Source of the DNA: JAEUSF01 sp964484145
Lineage (GTDB): Bacteria; Patescibacteriota; Doudnabacteria; UBA920
NCBI GenBank assembly: GCA_964484145.1
Contig: CAZAED010000023.1
Span: forward strand, 1 to 22,549
Direction of reading: 5' to 3'
DNA: 22,549 bases
Positions 1-8,053 of the stretch are shown one piece after another; the stretch's first letter is position 1; each line of letters starts with the position of its first letter. The translations under genes were made by a program, and so were the position numbers. Below the pieces are notes generated by a model. The model was not told where the DNA came from and did no database searches. It saw only the letters and a list, made by a program, of their open reading frames with translations.

Positions 1-1272
1 GTTCATATAACCCAGCCCCCCGCTAAGCGGATTTGGCTGACCCAGAAAGAACCAGACCACAACCGCCGCAACAACGGCGACCGGAACCCAGAGTTTCTGG
101 GACGAAAGCCATGACCAGTCCCTGACTGTCTTTTCTTTGTTGACCACCTCCGTGACCCCTACTGCGGTTGTCCGCAGTTTGTACGGTTCATAGTCCACGT
201 CTCCCTTTGCGTACTCGTCGCGCTCCGCCCTAAGGCTGGTGTTTTTAACCACCACCAAGAGCATAACAAACAGAGCAACGAACAGAATACCGAACGGGAT
301 GTAGACGTTTGGCCCCATACGATAAACTCCAAAACCCAGAAAAGAAATATACAGAGCAACGCCACCAAGCACAAGAACAATGGTTGCCCCGTGCACCCAC
401 TTGGACAAATCGTGGCCGACCACGTCGAACCCCTTTTTGGACATGAGCGTGACGGCTGAAACCATACCAATTGCCACGGCGAACATAAGTCCAATCATGC
501 TCGGCGCCGCCGAAAGCGCGACTCCTAGCAAGCAGATTCCTAACACAAACAGGTTGAATGCGCTTAGCTCCTTTTCGGTTAGCCGTGAGAGCTCCTTGCG
601 CGCGGCTTCCGCCTCACCTTGGTCGTCCGATACCGTCCTGCGGAGCAGGTCAGTAACAGTACCAACAGGCGCCGACAAAAGCGCGAACAAGGCCTGGATT
701 GCCGTAGTGGCCAAAACGACCGGAAGAACACCGATCATTGTGACCATGAACCCAAACAGTACCCACGCTCGGGTCACCATTTCAAGCTCAAATACCACAT
801 ACTTGCCAACTGGAAAACTACCTGCCATGGAATTCACCACACCACCAATTGGCATAACCGTCTGAATAAGTCCAGACAGGTTGTCCACGGTAATGTAGAG
901 AAACAATGCTGATAGTCCCAGAAGTCCGACGAATAACAGACGGCTGAAGTTCAAAAACAGGTAGACCAAGAGTACGACCCACGCAAGGCCGAAAATCCCA
1001 AGGCCATACTTAAACTTCGTGTTAAACGCCGCGGGGTCGGCGGTGGAGCTGCCGAGGACCATACTGTACAGCATGACCATAAGCCCAAACACCGCGAACG
1101 TACCAACGATGTTGTACAGGCGGCCGCGAAACGCGGCGCCGTCGGGTTCGCCGGCGTCCGTAACGAACCCGTGGCGTACAAGCCACAAGTTCATGCGCTT
1201 GGGAAAATTTTCAATCCCCTCTGCGCCGGACAGAACCAGCGAGTAAAGCAAAACCAACAAATTGCCATTCAT
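1..1272 (-). CDS. Polytopic membrane protein, partial (C-terminus beyond left edge)
   Basis: An open frame runs without a stop from ATG at 1272 to the first base of the window (424 codons), so the C-terminus is missing. I translated it fully by hand. It has about eight to ten hydrophobic segments: near residues 1-18, 53-75, 88-106, 108-126, 165-195, 232-275 (probably two), 285-308, 318-340 and 390-408. Charged loops lie between them, notably around 200-230 and 340-385. The start is supported by a CGGAG ribosome-binding site about six bases upstream. It follows the gene at 2082 by 45 bases and is probably co-transcribed with it. It is GC-richer than the operon to its right. I do not recognise a family. 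The polytopic layout with large loops is reminiscent of VirB6/TrbL-type secretion proteins, but no motif supports that. Confidence 0.85.
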   Translation of the reverse strand, partial: MNGNLLVLLYSLVLSGAEGIENFPKRMNLWLVRHGFVTDAGEPDGAAFRGRLYNIVGTFAVFGLMVMLYSMVLGSSTADPAAFNTKFKYGLGIFGLAWVVLLVYLFLNFSRLLFVGLLGLSALFLYITVDNLSGLIQTVMPIGGVVNSMAGSFPVGKYVVFELEMVTRAWVLFGFMVTMIGVLPVVLATTAIQALFALLSAPVGTVTDLLRRTVSDDQGEAEAARKELSRLTEKELSAFNLFVLGICLLGVALSAAPSMIGLMFAVAIGMVSAVTLMSKKGFDVVGHDLSKWVHGATIVLVLGGVALYISFLGFGVYRMGPNVYIPFGILFVALFVMLLVVVKNTSLRAERDEYAKGDVDYEPYKLRTTAVGVTEVVNKEKTVRDWSWLSSQKLWVPVAVVAAVVVWFFLGQPNPLSGGLGYMN

Positions 1273-1317
1273 TGTTTTTCTCCGTTCTTTCTTCTGCAGT
1301 TTCTTGTCACGCGCTTT

Positions 1318-2082
1318 TTAAAGGCGCACAAATCCTAACTTCACCCACCGCCGCTTCCACTTGCCCAGAGCATTCCATGCATCCGTCTTGGCCGCAAGTT
1401 CCCGCTCCAATGAGTCAGTTGCCGTAGTGGAGCGTTGCTTCTTAGCCTCTTTCCACGCGATTTCCGAATCTGTTGGTTGAAGAAGAACACCGTTCTGGTA
1501 GAGATAGGCTAAAAGCCTCTCTTCCGTCTGGCACTCTCGAACCATTGCGCAGTTGCCCTCAACAGACTTTTTTTCGTCTTTGTCGAGCATAACGGTTTCG
1601 CGAAATCTGCTTTGCTTGTCGTAGGTATTTAAAACATTACAGCAGAGCTTCGCGAACACAAACGGAAAATCTTTCTCAGCCGCCTGTCCTTTCTGAAACA
1701 CGGTAAGAACTAAATCCCACCGTTGTTTCATTTGGGCTTCGTCCTGCAGGCTAATTCCTGTGAGGCCGAATGGTGCGTCCGAAATCTGTGAAGCAGAAGC
1801 CGGAGCTGTTGTTCCCACGTTGCCGCTTTGAGCGGCTTGGGATTGGCTTTTTACCCCCGCTACGTCGCGAGCGAGTTTTGTCATCCCCACAATGTGGAGA
1901 AGCAAAACTGCCATGTCAGCAACGAAGGGTAAGGACTTCAAAAATTTCTGAAGCCCCTCGTGAACGTTTGATACCTGCTGTGCCGCATTCGTTACTACTG
2001 AAGCAGCTGAAACTGCAGGCAACGGAGCTGCCGGAGCAGGGTGCCCCGGAGCTGGCCTGTCGTGGCCGTGGTCTGTTGCCAT
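1318..2082 (-). CDS. Unknown protein with Pro/Ala-rich N-terminus and one hydrophobic segment
   Basis: This is a 254-residue protein. Residues 1-40 are rich in Ala, Pro and His. A hydrophobic stretch near 52-68 could be one membrane segment or a buried helix. The rest is charged and probably helical, ending in a basic Lys/Arg/Trp-rich tail. There is no signal peptide and no family I recognise. Start choice is firm: ATG at 2082 has AAGGAG (2091-2096) at normal spacing. The gene has a very long, structured leader (to about 2501) with a near-perfect promoter. It is followed after 45 bases by the polytopic membrane gene, so the two may form one transcription unit and possibly one membrane complex. 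Codon use is GC-rich compared with the operon at 2594-10579. Confidence 0.8.
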   Translation of the reverse strand: MATDHGHDRPAPGHPAPAAPLPAVSAASVVTNAAQQVSNVHEGLQKFLKSLPFVADMAVLLLHIVGMTKLARDVAGVKSQSQAAQSGNVGTTAPASASQISDAPFGLTGISLQDEAQMKQRWDLVLTVFQKGQAAEKDFPFVFAKLCCNVLNTYDKQSRFRETVMLDKDEKKSVEGNCAMVRECQTEERLLAYLYQNGVLLQPTDSEIAWKEAKKQRSTTATDSLERELAAKTDAWNALGKWKRRWVKLGFVRL

Positions 2083-2122
2083 AGTTCTTTCTCCTTTCTA
2101 TGGCTTTCTAAGATAAATTCAC

Positions 2123-2172
2123 GCAAACAGGGGTTAAGCTGTTTGCAAAATTTCACTTGACTTTTTCCTCCT
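2123..2172 (-). promoter_or_regulatory. Upstream SD-like site followed by hairpin before the gene at 2082
   Basis: On the minus strand an AGGAGG (2167-2172) precedes an 8-bp hairpin (GCAAACAG 2123-2130 with CTGTTTGC 2139-2146, loop of eight). The real SD (2091-2096) and ATG at 2082 come after it. A GTG at 2156 lies ten bases after AGGAGG and opens a frame that overlaps the main gene and stops at 1995. It could be a leader ORF that couples translation, or AGGAGG could be a ribosome standby site. The same order of parts occurs before the genes at 11883 and 13656. Confidence 0.4.
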
Positions 2173-2288
2173 ATACAAGTTGTCAAAGAACTCTTAGGTC
2201 AGGGGGTTGTCCCCTGCCGCAACCTATCTTGCGATAGATGAAACCAAGGTAAACTTTCTGCCTCTGTGTGTGGTGCAGACAAGGGCAG

Positions 2289-2315
2289 AAAAAAAATCCT
2301 CACGTGGAGGATTTT
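2289..2315 (-). terminator. Internal terminator-like hairpin within the leader (candidate attenuator)
   Basis: On the minus strand a 9-bp stem (2293-2301 with 2307-2315, AAAATCCTC/GAGGATTTT, five-base loop) is followed directly by a run of U that brings the total to eight (plus-strand A run 2289-2296). It lies about 190 bases after the predicted start site and about 205 bases before the ATG at 2082, so it is not needed to end any gene. It could abort transcription of the leader unless an alternative fold forms. Confidence 0.55.
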
Positions 2316-2507
2316 AAAATTTACCGAGGTTTCGCCCACCACAAGTTTACCCCGTAGTGTCCCGATTTGTCGGGTCTACTACTGGGGTTTACCCCGTACT
2401 GAAACCTTTAGGTTTCTAGTACAGGGGCGAAATCTTATAGCGTAACGATTTTTCGTCCGAGCCACCACGTCCCGACGAAAGAAATAATGTTAAATTTTCA
2501 ACCCAAT

Positions 2508-2536
2508 ATTATAGCAAAAAACCCGCCTTTTGTCAA
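2508..2536 (-). promoter_or_regulatory. Near-perfect sigma-70 promoter for the genes at 2082 and 1272
   Basis: Minus strand: -35 TTGACA (2531-2536), spacer of exactly 17, -10 TATAAT (2508-2513), with TGC directly before the -10 (extended -10). Start of transcription is predicted near 2501. The -35 box lies inside the loop of the terminator at 2516-2550. Confidence 0.85.
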
Positions 2537-2550
2537 GTATATGGCGGGTT
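2516..2550 (-). terminator. Intrinsic terminator of the 10579-2594 operon
   Basis: Minus strand: 8-bp stem AACCCGCC/GGCGGGTT (2543-2550 with 2520-2527), 15-base loop, then a U-rich run (2516-2521). It lies 43 bases after the stop of the gene at 2594. Its loop and 3' arm double as the -35 box and spacer of the next promoter. Confidence 0.8.
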
Positions 2551-2551
2551 A

Positions 2552-2569
2552 TTTTATGGCTTATTTATA
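2552..2569. repeat. 18-base element shared with 13963-13980 (inverted)
   Basis: TTTTATGGCTTATTTATA here is the exact reverse complement of 13963-13980. Both copies lie 15-30 bases upstream of the -35 box of a perfect TTGACA-17-TATAAT promoter, in opposite orientation relative to it. It could be an operator or an upstream activating element; a chance AT-rich match is less likely but possible. Confidence 0.5.
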
Positions 2570-2593
2570 GGGTCTGTTGCAGAGTTTCTTTGT

Positions 2594-2902
2594 TTACTCT
2601 TTTATCTGCTTTAACCATTCACCCATTTCCGACTTAATATTGTTAGTTTCCTCTTGTGCCCACTCACCCATTTGAGGCACGTGTTGTTCTAAAAAAATTT
2701 CAGTTGCTTGAGCATTGCCGCTTTCTAAAAGCTTGCCAAGCTCGTCTTGTAAACTGGCTGACAACGAATCAAAAACTCTAAGTAAAAGACGTTTTTGAAC
2801 AAGTGTAATAATTTTTTCTAAAATTTCTACTTTGCGTTCGTCCGGCAAACTTTCTATTCCCAAAAGCGCAATAATATTTTGTTGGTCTATTGGTAAATTC
2901 AT
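2594..2902 (-). CDS. Small helical protein, DUF5663-like
   Basis: This 102-residue acidic protein is predicted all-helical, with no signal or membrane segment. The N-terminal half (LLGIESLPDERKVEILEKI, then a helix ending KRLLLRVFDSL, then ELGKLLESGN) resembles a short family common in CPR genomes that I believe is catalogued as DUF5663; this is from memory and unverified. Function is unknown. It is the last gene of the operon, 49 bases after the 1163-residue gene, and is followed by a strong terminator. The ATG has no obvious SD, like its AT-rich neighbours, so expression by read-through from upstream is likely. Confidence 0.75.
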   Translation of the reverse strand: MNLPIDQQNIIALLGIESLPDERKVEILEKIITLVQKRLLLRVFDSLSASLQDELGKLLESGNAQATEIFLEQHVPQMGEWAQEETNNIKSEMGEWLKQIKE

Positions 2903-2951
2903 ATAGTTTTTATAACTTTAATAACCTTAACGAAGATTATTTTTTTAATAT

Positions 2952-5900
2952 TTATTCATTTGGAATATTAAGCTTGTCGCCCATATTCATTCTTAAATAA
3001 ACGGCCTTTGTTAAAAGATAGTCCTTAAGGTTTGTTTTTGCTAAGAACTTTTCGTTATGAAGTTCAGGTAAATCGTTTTGTAATAAAAAGCTAGCCAGAC
3101 CTTTGTACTTACTTTCAAATTCAGCTTCTTGATTTATATTCTGGAAAAAATCTTTCAAAGACATTTTGCCAAGCTTGTTTAAATTCTGAGCTGAAACGTC
3201 CATAATTTCAAGTTGCGGCTGAAGGGCTCCGCCTAAAATTTTGCTTAATCCTTTGGTAATTGAAATATTCTTAAACTCACCCTTTAGTTTTGACATTAGT
3301 AATTCCCGATTTGGGGCAAGTTCAGCAAATTTTTCAAAACCTTTTTTAGTTAACATATTTGCTTGCTGCTCTTTTACAGTTTCCTTAAGCGCCTGCACAG
3401 CCTCAGCCTCATGGTCTTTCTCTAAATTAGCTTCAGCGGAGTCACGCATTCGCTTGTCTGCCGCACGGAATTCTTTGTAATCCTCTCTAAGCTTCTCGGT
3501 TATTTGCCTTGAAGCTTGCATTTCCTGTCTAGCGGCCTCTGCACGCGCCTGCGACTCGGCTAATTGTTTGTTTAATTCTGCAGGTTTAGGGTTTTCGGGA
3601 GCACTCTCCGGAGTTTCAAAAGAATCTTCTCCCGCCGCGTAATTAATAGCTTGGTCATTTTCTGCTAAAGCAGAAGTTTCAAACGGTTTAATTGATGCCA
3701 CTGCTTGCCCAGTAGCTTCCCCTGCTTTAGCCGCTGGCGTAACATCCTCTTGTGGGTAAGAATATTCAAGCTCTTCTGGAACTACAGACCCGCCTAATCC
3801 GTCGTCCGAATGTGCAGCTTCTACAATTTTACTTCCGCTTAACTCAGTAGAAATCGCTGGTGACTTTTTTGCAGGCATAAAGTCATGATCTTCGTCTATT
3901 TCCATTTTGACTTCACCGTTTGAACCAATATTCATTTTTGCCTGGTACATTCGGTTTAAGTCATAGTCATCTCCGGTTCCGACATTCATTTCGTTGTCAT
4001 GCGCGTATTGTAAAACATACCTATGGATTATTGCGCCATCAGTTTTTATAGCATTACCCGCAACATCTACGCCTACTTTTATAGTTTTATCTCCTGCTGT
4101 ATAAGACTGCTCTTTCATCCAAGCTATCATTTTACTGTAAGCCTCCGGGTTCTTGCTCTTTAAATCGAGCATTGTCCCTTCTATACCCCTACTACCGGCA
4201 TGAAGCTCTACCCCTCCATTTTTAATTTCATACCACGCTTTGCCGGGTAATTCCACCTTACCCGAAACAGGCGCCTCAACTTCAGCTACAGGAACTTTGC
4301 CAGGCGCTTGAACCTCGGGAGCTTTTGCCTCTGCTGCCGGAAGTTTTGGAGCATTAGGCTTTGGGGAAACTTCTGCCGGTGCAACTGACGGTTTTTTTAC
4401 ATCCGCACCTGCTTCTGGCTGTGGTGTTTCTGTTGCAACCCCACCAGACCTTGAACTACTTTCGGTTAATTCTGTTTTATTTTTAAACAAAGAAGCTAAA
4501 GCGCCGCTTGCAACTACCGCGCCTGCAAACACACCCAAACTTCCGCTAATCTTTTTAAGTATTTTTCTTTTTACAATTTTTTCGTCTAAATTAAATTCTA
4601 TATTATTAAAACCAGATTCAATTATATTAGCTGCATCTTCTGGTAAATAATCTCGGTTAAGGTTGTTTATTTTTTCTGCCAATCCCGCTTCGTATTCTTT
4701 ATATAGCGCTCTATATTCAGGGTCGTCTTGTATTTCAGCTAAAGTTTTACCCATTAACAAACCTTTAGCTTCTAAATTTTTTAATTTATTTCCCGCTACC
4801 CAATAACCGCCCTCTGTTACTGCTTCGTATCGGTTAAAATATCTGTCTAACCAATTAAAACCAATTTGGGCTAGCTTCTCTGTACCNNNNNNNNNNCCAG
4901 CTAAACCACGCCTTAAAGTAATAGCGCCCCACCCTACTGCACTTGTAGCGCCAAATCCTAAACCTATGCCAAGTAGCCCGGCGCTAATTACGGTTCTGCC
5001 GTTTAAGCCTCTGGCTACAAACTTGCCCACTTTTAGCTCCGGAATGTTTCTACCTTTTACCGAAAAACCCGGTATAGTAACTTTATCCAAAAACTTTGGG
5101 TTAATTTTAAGCTGCTCCAAAGCCCACTCGCCGTTATATTTACCTAGCTTTTCGTAACCTTTGTTAAACTTTTCTAAAGCTTCTCCTGCCTTGCGCGTTA
5201 CAACGTTCTTGCCAGCTCTTTGGTCTTTCTTATTTTTAATTCTAGCTTCCAAAAGTGATGTTTGTTCTTCTAAAAATTTATCTGCCCCTTGCGCCACATA
5301 TTCAGCCCGAACTTGCCTGTATTCCGCTTCCGATGCTGCCAATGTAGCTTCTATTTTGTCAATTTCTGCCTGCACTTTTGAACTGGCTTTTCCTAACATT
5401 TTTTTAATTATTCCGGTTTTCTCATGTTCTTTTTTTGCCTTTAAATATTTTTCTCTGGCCTGGTCTACTCTAGACTTTAAATCTAAACTGGTAGTCGGAT
5501 TTAAAGCAGCATCTATTCTTTTTAACTTGTTTAAAGTGACCGGACTAATTAATGAGTAGTCTAAAATATTTTCTAACACTTTATTGGAAAGTTCTCCTTC
5601 GTACTCGCCTAAACTTGCGTCGCTAAATTTAATTTTTACCTTTCTTTCTGTTAAATCTTTTCCAGCTCCTTCTATAACCAAACTGCCGGCCGCTCCGTCC
5701 ATGTTGGCAACGCTGCTACTTTGCCCAAGGCTTAGCCTTAAGGCCTGCTTAATATCGTTATTAACCTGGTCAATAAATTTTTGGTAATGCTTGGTGGCGT
5801 ATTCCTCTCCGCTCTTAGTTAATTTAACAATCGCAAAATCATCTGTTATTCTTTTTATTTTAGCATCTAAACTTTTATATTCAGCCGACTTACCGTTATA

Positions 5901-6443
5901 AGCCAACTCATGAATAATTTGTTCCTTTAAACTAGTAATTTCTAAAATAATATTTTTTACATAATCCTCGCTCTTTTCAATATTTTGCTTTTCTGCTCCA
6001 GCCGGAGCAGACGGTAAATTTAGACTTTCAATTTTTGCTTTTACATTTTCCTTGTTTACTACTCGAACCTCGCCATTATTACCTTTTGTTATTAAACCTT
6101 CTGCCTCCATTGAATTCAATATTACTTGCGCCTGGTTTGGGTCGCAACCAATGGCCGAAATCAATTCTATCTTACCGACTCTGTCCATATTTAAAACCGC
6201 CTGCAAAGCTTCCTCGTACTGAGCGGGTTTTTTTACCTCTGCCTTCTTAGCAGGCGCTGTTTCAAGCGGTTTTCCTGGCATAGCAGGCCTCTCCAAAGCA
6301 GGTGGCTTTGGGGCAGCGTCAGGTTTTTTTTCGCCTGACGGAACTGGCTCAGGCTCTTTTTCTTCTAAAGCCGCACCCCCTCCTCTATTTTTCCTTAATT
6401 GAGCAAAGTGCGCAGCTCGATTTGTGTCTGGATTAAATGGCAT
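2952..6443 (-). CDS. Large membrane-associated protein with FtsK-gamma-like winged helix (contains assembly gap)
   Basis: The protein has about 1163 residues. Order: a Pro/Lys-rich disordered N-terminus (about 20-75); a compact region at about 76-129 that reads like an FtsK gamma winged-helix domain (an EALQAVL helix, then an SAIGCDPNQAQVILNSMEAEGLI-like recognition unit); long charged helices; a hydrophobic Gly-rich segment near 484-510; a second one near 634-651; a Pro/Ala/Glu-rich linker at about 665-760; a globular unknown region at about 770-900; and a C-terminal coiled coil. The frame agrees on both sides of the ten Ns (4887-4896), though the true gap length is unknown. It follows the PP2C gene by five bases. 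It could be a phosphatase substrate and a link between DNA and membrane, which is inference. No enzyme motif was seen. Confidence 0.8.
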   Translation of the reverse strand: MPFNPDTNRAAHFAQLRKNRGGGAALEEKEPEPVPSGEKKPDAAPKPPALERPAMPGKPLETAPAKKAEVKKPAQYEEALQAVLNMDRVGKIELISAIGCDPNQAQVILNSMEAEGLITKGNNGEVRVVNKENVKAKIESLNLPSAPAGAEKQNIEKSEDYVKNIILEITSLKEQIIHELAYNGKSAEYKSLDAKIKRITDDFAIVKLTKSGEEYATKHYQKFIDQVNNDIKQALRLSLGQSSSVANMDGAAGSLVIEGAGKDLTERKVKIKFSDASLGEYEGELSNKVLENILDYSLISPVTLNKLKRIDAALNPTTSLDLKSRVDQAREKYLKAKKEHEKTGIIKKMLGKASSKVQAEIDKIEATLAASEAEYRQVRAEYVAQGADKFLEEQTSLLEARIKNKKDQRAGKNVVTRKAGEALEKFNKGYEKLGKYNGEWALEQLKINPKFLDKVTIPGFSVKGRNIPELKVGKFVARGLNGRTVISAGLLGIGLGFGATSAVGWGAITLRRGLAXXXXGTEKLAQIGFNWLDRYFNRYEAVTEGGYWVAGNKLKNLEAKGLLMGKTLAEIQDDPEYRALYKEYEAGLAEKINNLNRDYLPEDAANIIESGFNNIEFNLDEKIVKRKILKKISGSLGVFAGAVVASGALASLFKNKTELTESSSRSGGVATETPQPEAGADVKKPSVAPAEVSPKPNAPKLPAAEAKAPEVQAPGKVPVAEVEAPVSGKVELPGKAWYEIKNGGVELHAGSRGIEGTMLDLKSKNPEAYSKMIAWMKEQSYTAGDKTIKVGVDVAGNAIKTDGAIIHRYVLQYAHDNEMNVGTGDDYDLNRMYQAKMNIGSNGEVKMEIDEDHDFMPAKKSPAISTELSGSKIVEAAHSDDGLGGSVVPEELEYSYPQEDVTPAAKAGEATGQAVASIKPFETSALAENDQAINYAAGEDSFETPESAPENPKPAELNKQLAESQARAEAARQEMQASRQITEKLREDYKEFRAADKRMRDSAEANLEKDHEAEAVQALKETVKEQQANMLTKKGFEKFAELAPNRELLMSKLKGEFKNISITKGLSKILGGALQPQLEIMDVSAQNLNKLGKMSLKDFFQNINQEAEFESKYKGLASFLLQNDLPELHNEKFLAKTNLKDYLLTKAVYLRMNMGDKLNIPNE
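4887..4896. other. Assembly gap (10 N)
   Basis: Ten undetermined bases lie in the first hydrophobic segment of the 1163-residue protein. Ten is a common placeholder, so the real length may differ, but the reading frame happens to be kept. Confidence 0.95.
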
Positions 6444-6448
6444 AAATT

Positions 6449-8050
6449 TTATTCTTTATTAACTCCTGGGCTATTTAAAAATTCCTGCCAATCTTCAAGC
6501 AAGCCCTCTTCTTTCATTGCGTTAATTTCATTGTACTTTCCTCCGGCTTCCCACCAGAGTAAAAACGCGTCTCTTGCTTTCTCGGTATTTAGAACTATGT
6601 TTGGGCTTTCCAGTGACTTAGCAAAATCACCAAAAAGCATTTCTTTATACTCCAAAATAACCGGGTGTTTTTTTTGGTCTAAAGCATCCATTACCTCTGC
6701 GTTCCATTCATATGCCCTCTCTTTAGTTTCCGCTGTATTGCCTTCCCCGCTATACTCAAAAGCCACCAAAGCTACATTGTCTGGCTTGCCGTCAAGCTTA
6801 GCAACTTCATCATTATAGTCATTTATGTTTTTTTGGCTTACACTTTTAAGATTAAATAATTCTTTTAATTCTTTTTTCTTATTTGTAAATATTGTAACTT
6901 TTTCTTCTTGCCTACTCTTTAATTCTTCCACTGCTTCTTTTAAAGTTTTTCCGTTTAAAAAGTCAGCTATATTTTGCGAACCTTGCTTTTTTTCTTTAAA
7001 ATCATCTTCGGCCTCGTCAAAATTATCGCTTACACCGTCTGAAAATATTAAAACTTTATAGCCCTTTTCAAGTTTATAAGAAAACTTTGTAGTTTTGCCA
7101 GGCTCAGTACCTTGTACCACATTATAAACACCAGGACCAGCTCCTTCGTCTTTTGTTTCAAATACTACTTCGCCTTTAATATTTACGACTATTAAACGAA
7201 CGTCACCGGCCATAGCACCATGCATAATGCCTTCCTGGTCAACACGAGCTGAAACATAACAAGCCCCACCTCTGCCAACTCCTTTATTAAACATTTCAAC
7301 ATAAGCCAATTCTTGAACTTGTTCATAGGAAGTATTGTTTAAAAAGCCTTTCTGAATTTGCTCAGCTAAAATTTCTGCTGCTTCTTCTCCATTACCCATT
7401 CCGCCCATACCGTCTATAACCGCAAAACCATTTTTTTCCGTATTAATAACTATCCTGTCTTCATTGTGATCTTTATACCCAATACCCTTATTTGTATAAA
7501 ATACCACCTGGCCAATAGCAGTTTTAATTTCCGTAACTTCCACGTCTTTAAAAATTTCTACCAAAGGCTGATATGTTTCTGCTTCATTAACCACCGACTC
7601 CTCCGCTTCCGGAGCTTCTTCTCTAGAAGTAGCCTTATAAGTGCTTCTAATTGCTTTAACAATAGTCTTTACTAAAAAACTCTCGCTTAAAGTATGGTTT
7701 CTGTTTATAACAGAATCGAACTCTTTCCAATCGCCATCTGGAAGCAAAGCCTTAAGTTCATTTGCAACTTGTAAAGCAAAATCAGCTCTTTGTTCTTCAC
7801 TCTTCAAATTAGCCTGCTCAAAAGCCAGGTTTAAAATATTTTTAACTTCTAATATCCCCCCAGCCCCTAAAGCACTTAGCTCCTTAGCCAAATTTTCGGC
7901 AGTCGGTTTTTTTTCGTCGTTTCGTTCCTTAATATTCTCGCCTAAAATCTCACTTATGCTTTTTGGGTCAACTTTAAAATCCACACCGGCTTTTTTTAAT
8001 GCCTGCTCACCTACTAATGCTAATTTTTCCAAAAATTCCCTATTAACCAT
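6449..8050 (-). CDS. PP2C-family Ser/Thr protein phosphatase with N-terminal helical extension
   Basis: This is a 533-residue protein. Residues 1-165 are helical, charged and of unknown role. The PP2C (PPM) domain follows, with its metal-binding motifs in order: NED near 198-200, DGMGG near 213-217, AGD near 280, SDGVSD near 337 and PDN near 422. These aspartates bind the Mn/Mg pair that hydrolyses phosphoserine/threonine in this family. A C-terminal tail of about 90 residues follows. No membrane segment was seen, so it is probably cytoplasmic. Only three bases separate it from the upstream 841-residue gene and five from the downstream 1163-residue gene, so the three are translated from one mRNA and may act together. 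No protein kinase gene is in the window. The SD site is weak at best. Confidence 0.9.
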   Translation of the reverse strand: MVNREFLEKLALVGEQALKKAGVDFKVDPKSISEILGENIKERNDEKKPTAENLAKELSALGAGGILEVKNILNLAFEQANLKSEEQRADFALQVANELKALLPDGDWKEFDSVINRNHTLSESFLVKTIVKAIRSTYKATSREEAPEAEESVVNEAETYQPLVEIFKDVEVTEIKTAIGQVVFYTNKGIGYKDHNEDRIVINTEKNGFAVIDGMGGMGNGEEAAEILAEQIQKGFLNNTSYEQVQELAYVEMFNKGVGRGGACYVSARVDQEGIMHGAMAGDVRLIVVNIKGEVVFETKDEGAGPGVYNVVQGTEPGKTTKFSYKLEKGYKVLIFSDGVSDNFDEAEDDFKEKKQGSQNIADFLNGKTLKEAVEELKSRQEEKVTIFTNKKKELKELFNLKSVSQKNINDYNDEVAKLDGKPDNVALVAFEYSGEGNTAETKERAYEWNAEVMDALDQKKHPVILEYKEMLFGDFAKSLESPNIVLNTEKARDAFLLWWEAGGKYNEINAMKEEGLLEDWQEFLNSPGVNKE

Positions 8051-8053
8051 ATC

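Larger units (their letters stand above)
2083..2501 (-). ncRNA. Long structured 5' leader, candidate riboswitch/attenuator
   Basis: There is no convincing gene here. The stretch is the roughly 420-base leader predicted from the promoter at 2508-2536. Plus-strand helix positions: 2451-2457/2474-2480 (7 bp); 2330-2337/2425-2432 (TTTCGCCC/GGGCGAAA); hairpin A, 2392-2406/2411-2427 (CCCC, GTACT and GAAACC blocks); hairpin B, 2350-2365/2370-2387 (CCCC, GTAGT and CCCGA blocks); 2240-2253/2320-2333 (two 6-bp blocks); 2255-2262/2284-2291 (8 bp); 2293-2301/2307-2315 followed by eight U; 2224-2228/2233-2237 with a GCAA loop; 2200-2205/2211-2216. Hairpins A and B begin with the same 12 bases (2345-2356 and 2387-2398). 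Bases 2330-2333 are claimed by two competing helices. It does not look like tmRNA, RNase P or SRP RNA. The function is unknown. Confidence 0.65.

Noticed and set aside
19..36. CGCTAAGCG shared between the left edge and about 12009-12017
   Set aside because: The shared word is short, self-complementary and in one case inside a coding frame; chance is the simplest explanation.
159..912. Overlapping ORFs on both strands in 159-912
   Set aside because: They are shadows of the continuous minus-strand membrane-protein frame that runs from 1272 through the left edge; their translations lack protein-like character.
1995..2186. 63-residue ORF overlapping the start of the gene at 2082
   Set aside because: It needs a TTG or GTG start, and most of it lies inside another gene's frame. 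It is kept only as a possible leader ORF within the regulatory entry.
2190..2500. tmRNA, RNase P RNA or SRP RNA in the long leader
   Set aside because: No tRNA-like ends or tag ORF, no conserved RNase P core sequence, and no SRP domain IV loop were seen. The orientation and position fit an mRNA leader better.
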